Assembly (NCBI GenBank): GCA_000328365.1
Contig: KB306678.1
Span: 74,869-138,868, forward strand
Direction: 5' to 3'
DNA length: 64,000 bases
Source: Capitella teleta
Lineage: Eukaryota; Annelida; Polychaeta; Capitellidae
Part shown: positions 61,201 to 64,000 of the stretch, in pieces
Layout of the letters: the number at the start of each line of letters is the position of its first letter
Position numbering within the stretch: position 1 is the stretch's first letter
Notes under the pieces: generated by a model
The model's input: only the letters and a program-made list of their open reading frames with translations
What the model was told of the DNA's origin: nothing
Databases searched by the model: none
Program-made: the position numbers and the translations under genes

Positions 61201-64000
61201 AGGCGCTACGGTAATAATAACGCACCACGTTTTCTTCAAACTCAAAATGTTCCTCTTGCATATACTACTATTTTCATCATTATTATTCCCCCCACCTGTG
61301 TTTGTGTTTAATAGATTCTGCATTAATTGACATGAATCTATTATTGTACCCTTATATGAAATTTCATTTCTCCCTTGTTTTTTGAATAATTTACATTTCA
61401 TCATCATGTTTGTGTTATATAATACTCGTATTCACCACACCTTTGCCGTTCTTGTTCGCACAATATTTTTGTTTATTTACGTGGAATTGTGATTAATTTT
61501 TTGGGGGGTTGGGATTTCACATGGGTACACCATTATATTTAATAAATTATTAAACACGTTGATAACACTAGTATATTCTCAATATACTTAATGTTTTGTA
61601 TCCAGTAAACTGCTATGCCGTATCAAGAGTTTAAATTCAACATTACATAAAATGTATACCAGAAAGTTACATCCTTCATCATTTCATCTCCAGGGACCTC
61701 CGGGACCTGAAGGTCGACAAGGCATTAGGGGACTCACGGTTTGTGCTGTGTTAGTCTAAGCATGCAGCCCACCCCATCATGCCAATGCAGAATACGCAGT
61801 CAATCTATTCATTTATGTAATGATATTGTATAGTGTTAGGCAACATATAACAAGCAAGTTGATAGTTAACACAGTGACTTTCTGTGCCACAGGGACCAAA
61901 AGGTGACAAAGGTGACTTGGGAGATCAAGGCCCCACAGGAATCCAAGGCTTCTCTGGACTTTCGGTTGGTTTGCATGATTTTAGCCTTATCGCTCCCGTT
62001 TTTCGTTTGTGTTATTCAACGCGGTATTTTTCTGTGAAACGCAGGGAGATCGAGGAATGCAGGGTTATCCTGGGGAACCAGGACTACCTGGCCCACCCGG
62101 AACACCGGTCTGTAGAAAGAGTACTTTTTATAAGTACTCATTTGGGTACACTTAGCATGATGATTGCAAAGCTGATGTTACAACTGCTTCATTCGTGAGG
62201 TATTTGAAGCATCCGAAGATATCGAATTCGGGTATTAAGATCACCCTCACAAAAATGTTGAAAGGAAAGGTGGTTTTAATAACTTGATTATGTTTTTCGT
62301 TTATTCTAGACCCCTATATTCAGGCAAACCAATTATAGAGGCCAACCCCATTGGTAATAGAGACATAGACAATTTGGTGATATTGAGGGGAAAATAAGAA
62401 GATCTAAAGCCTGAATATATTGATAAGGTCTCATACTACTGAGTACTTTTATATGCTGACCGAAAATAATCTTGGATCATCATGGATTTTCGAAATAAGG
62501 AGATTGAACAAAATGTTTTGTTTGATCTCCTACTTTCCTCCAGGTTGTCATCTGTATCTCTATTTAAAATGCCGGTTGTCATCACATCTTCAAGATCACA
62601 AGCAAAAAGATTTTCTGTAGCATTATTCAAACTACCCATCCACTTGATGTGTACCAAACTGGCACATTTGATGATGGCTTTAGCAGAAACGAATCATGAA
62701 TCAAATTGTACCTGTGAATCCAAAGTTATCTGCCATCAAGTGCTCTATTTGCCACAGGATAAAAACCACAATATTGAAAACTTCTTCATGAATAATTGAA
62801 TAATCTTCCAAGTATAATTACCATAAAAGGAATGCAATGCATGCACTTTGTTGAAAAAGCATCAAAAATAATATCAGCATTGCATATTCTGAAATGAGAA
62901 AATTTAATATACTTCATGCAGGTAGTGTTTATCTTGAAGTTTAAAATCTTCCAATTTGAGGCTACGCAAATCTTGAAATGACAGTCATGTCCCATTTGTG
63001 ACAAAGCATTTTCTGGAATATGATTTCCATTTTAGAGCGGGTTTTTTTCATATCCAGGAATAACAAACAAATTAATTCGGTTCCCCTGTCCCCTGGTATG
63101 TGTTTTTGCACCAGTACTAATCCTCTCTTTTGAAATCTTTTCTATTCTTTGTTCTCCGATTCTTTCTTGTGTTTACCCTGATATTTTCAATGAATATTTT
63201 TTTTCTGAGAATGTCGACATTTTTCAAATAGCTGAATTTCCATTCCTATTTAATGTGTGGCGTGATTTCTCCACACAATATACGCTGTTTTCGATGCTAC
63301 TGGCTATCTAATGACGCAGTTTACGACAGGGCTCAAATGATAAGAGGCCAGATATTTGCATAAAATGGTACCAATATGGACATTTAATGTTCACATCTTC
63401 CCCGCATTTTCAGGGCTCGCAAGGAGTTGTTGGTCCACCCGGTGCATCTGGATTAGTGGTCTGTTCACATAAATCAGATTCACTGTATGAATTAGCAATT
63501 CAACATGTTTTCTTTTTTTTCCTCAAAGGGTGACCGAGGTCCTGAGGGATATCCAGGAGAACCAGGCCTCCCTGGTTCACCTGGCGCCCCGGTACAACCA
63601 GTGTTCCAACTGAGCATGTGGAATGAGTGTTCATTTGGTCCTCTTGTAGATTCCTTTCTTGATCAGTACTGTTCAAAACTCGTTTAGAGAGTAAACGTTA
63701 AAGTGGTTCTCGACTTACTCGTATGATTAATCTAACTTCATTAACATATACACATACTCCTCATACAAGTTCAAGGGTGGGTTGAGGGATGTCTTACATA
63801 TATAACATTAAAGTTTTATTAAACATCTATATAAATAATATCATTAATATTGATACGAATTTGTATAAGAAATAGTACCGATCCAGAAATCCCCCCAAAC
63901 ATTTTTTTTCTGCTCCCTAAAGATGGAGCAGAAAGTACCCTTGATTCCTCATACACAATCTTTTTTTTCAAATTTCAGAGTGAGGTCCATTGTTATACCC
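43748..64000 (+). CDS. Membrane-associated collagen (MACIT; type XIII/XXIII/XXV-like), 5' part, 3' end beyond window
   Basis: MACIT collagens are type II membrane proteins with an extracellular triple helix that act in cell adhesion and at synapses. Exons: 43748-44041, 44855-44936, 51848-51909, 52535-52570, 52964-52999, 54525-54551, 55461-55532, 56562-56597, 57055-57090, 57154-57189, 57445-57516, 58493-58522, 59302-59373, 60123-60221, 60763-60789, 60846-60881, 61148-61210, 61694-61738, 61893-61964, 62045-62107, 63414-63458 and 63529-63591, about 468 residues so far. Exon 1: basic cytosolic part, membrane segment at residues 35-57 (LLVTVLGLILLGFCSWTVIL) and a coiled coil to residue 98 (LKLQERVEYLETRIKQQDD), which seeds trimers. 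Exon 2: a furin-like site RQRR at 110-113, for shedding, then CICPAG with Cys121 and Cys123, possible inter-chain bonds. From exon 3 on the frame is Gly-X-Y; exons from 52535 start with a whole Gly codon and are multiples of 9 nt, except the 30-nt exon. Non-collagenous breaks are FPNYLTELIGGRR (55461 exon), SLYEIITLK (58493) and LNDDWIERVTALK (59302). Small exons may be missed in the long introns. Confidence 0.93.
44937..51847. other. Large second intron of the collagen gene (6.9 kb)
   Basis: No collagen-type exon was recognised here. A 134-codon antisense frame at 45080-45484 has no recognised family. Short AT-rich direct repeats (ATATAGATA) occur near 46380-46425. Antisense frames at 46857-47318 and 49376-49708 look random. 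A regulatory role for so long an early intron is common in collagens, but nothing specific is seen. Confidence 0.5.
53000..54524. other. Collagen intron, nothing recognised
   Basis: No exon or repeat family was recognised in this 1.5 kb. A GGATCC-rich stretch around 53627-53665 is a short local repeat. Confidence 0.45.
57517..59301. other. Collagen introns around the 30-nt non-collagenous exon
   Basis: Apart from the exon at 58493-58522 I see no coding sequence. Two CRE palindromes 25 bp apart (58432-58439 and 58457-58464) lie just before that exon. Confidence 0.45.
60301..60430. repeat. 41-bp tandem repeat, about three copies
   Basis: GGCCATTTGTCATTACTGCA followed by TGTGACATGATCACATTGAA T recurs with a 41-bp period at about 60320, 60361 and 60402, with a few changes between copies. 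An earlier partial copy (CCATGTGATCACTATGGAA) starts near 60302. It sits in a collagen intron. Confidence 0.85.
62108..63413. other. Collagen intron, nothing recognised
   Basis: Frames at 62420-62799 on both strands show no family features and lack splice context for Gly-X-Y exons. I see no repeats of note. Confidence 0.45.

Noticed and set aside
61214-61224. TAATAACGCAC as another copy of the recurrent word
   Set aside because: It differs from the reverse of GTGCGTTATGA at one end and stands alone, so I did not count it among exact copies.
63979-64000. Possible further collagen exon after TTTCAG near the window end
   Set aside because: The sequence after AG does not begin with a Gly codon and the window ends before it can be judged.

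Overview
The window is nuclear DNA from an animal, most likely a bilaterian invertebrate. It holds about eight multi-exon genes with short GT-AG introns. Several belong to families typical of animals: a membrane-spanning collagen, a synaptogyrin, a heterotrimeric G-protein alpha subunit and a fatty-acid-binding protein. Old LINE, SINE and LTR-element fragments lie between and inside the genes. The phylum cannot be fixed from the sequence. All exon chains below were read by eye from splice sites, reading phase and family resemblance.

Layout, left to right. (1) 872-3924, plus strand: the 3' part of a coiled-coil gene whose 63-nt exon is repeated six times in a 313-bp tandem array. (2) 4180-6470, minus: stacked fragments of LINE reverse transcriptases. 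(3) 7094-9214, minus: a complete four-exon fatty-acid-binding protein gene with a tRNA-derived SINE in intron 2. (4) 11820-14890, minus: ZNF598, the ubiquitin ligase that senses collided ribosomes. (5) 15492-17512, plus: synaptogyrin, head-to-head with ZNF598 across about 600 bp that carries a 14-bp CRE palindrome and a nuclear-receptor-like everted repeat. (6) 19628-26007, minus: a complete but divergent G-alpha gene of nine coding exons. (7) About 26.5-33.7 kb: a repeat-rich block with a 30-bp minisatellite, a LINE fragment, a broken Ty3/Gypsy-type relic, a fold-back DNA element, an 11-bp tandem repeat and a possible pogo-like end. (8) 33964-35976, plus: an unrecognised nine-exon gene. (9) 36730-40357, minus: eIF3b, convergent with the previous gene. 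(10) 43748 to beyond the window end, plus: the N-terminal half of a MACIT-type collagen (type XIII/XXIII/XXV-like), at least 22 exons.

The genes do not form a pathway. ZNF598 and eIF3b both act in translation, and synaptogyrin and G-alpha act in secretion and signalling, but nothing suggests co-regulation apart from the shared ZNF598/synaptogyrin promoter region.

The most unusual signals are the near-identical exon array at 1121-2998 and an 11-bp word, GTGCGTTATGA. I count 19 exact copies of that word on both strands. They occur singly, in two otherwise unrelated 30-bp minisatellites, and inside the terminal inverted repeats of the fold-back element. I found no convincing new enzymatic or defence system.
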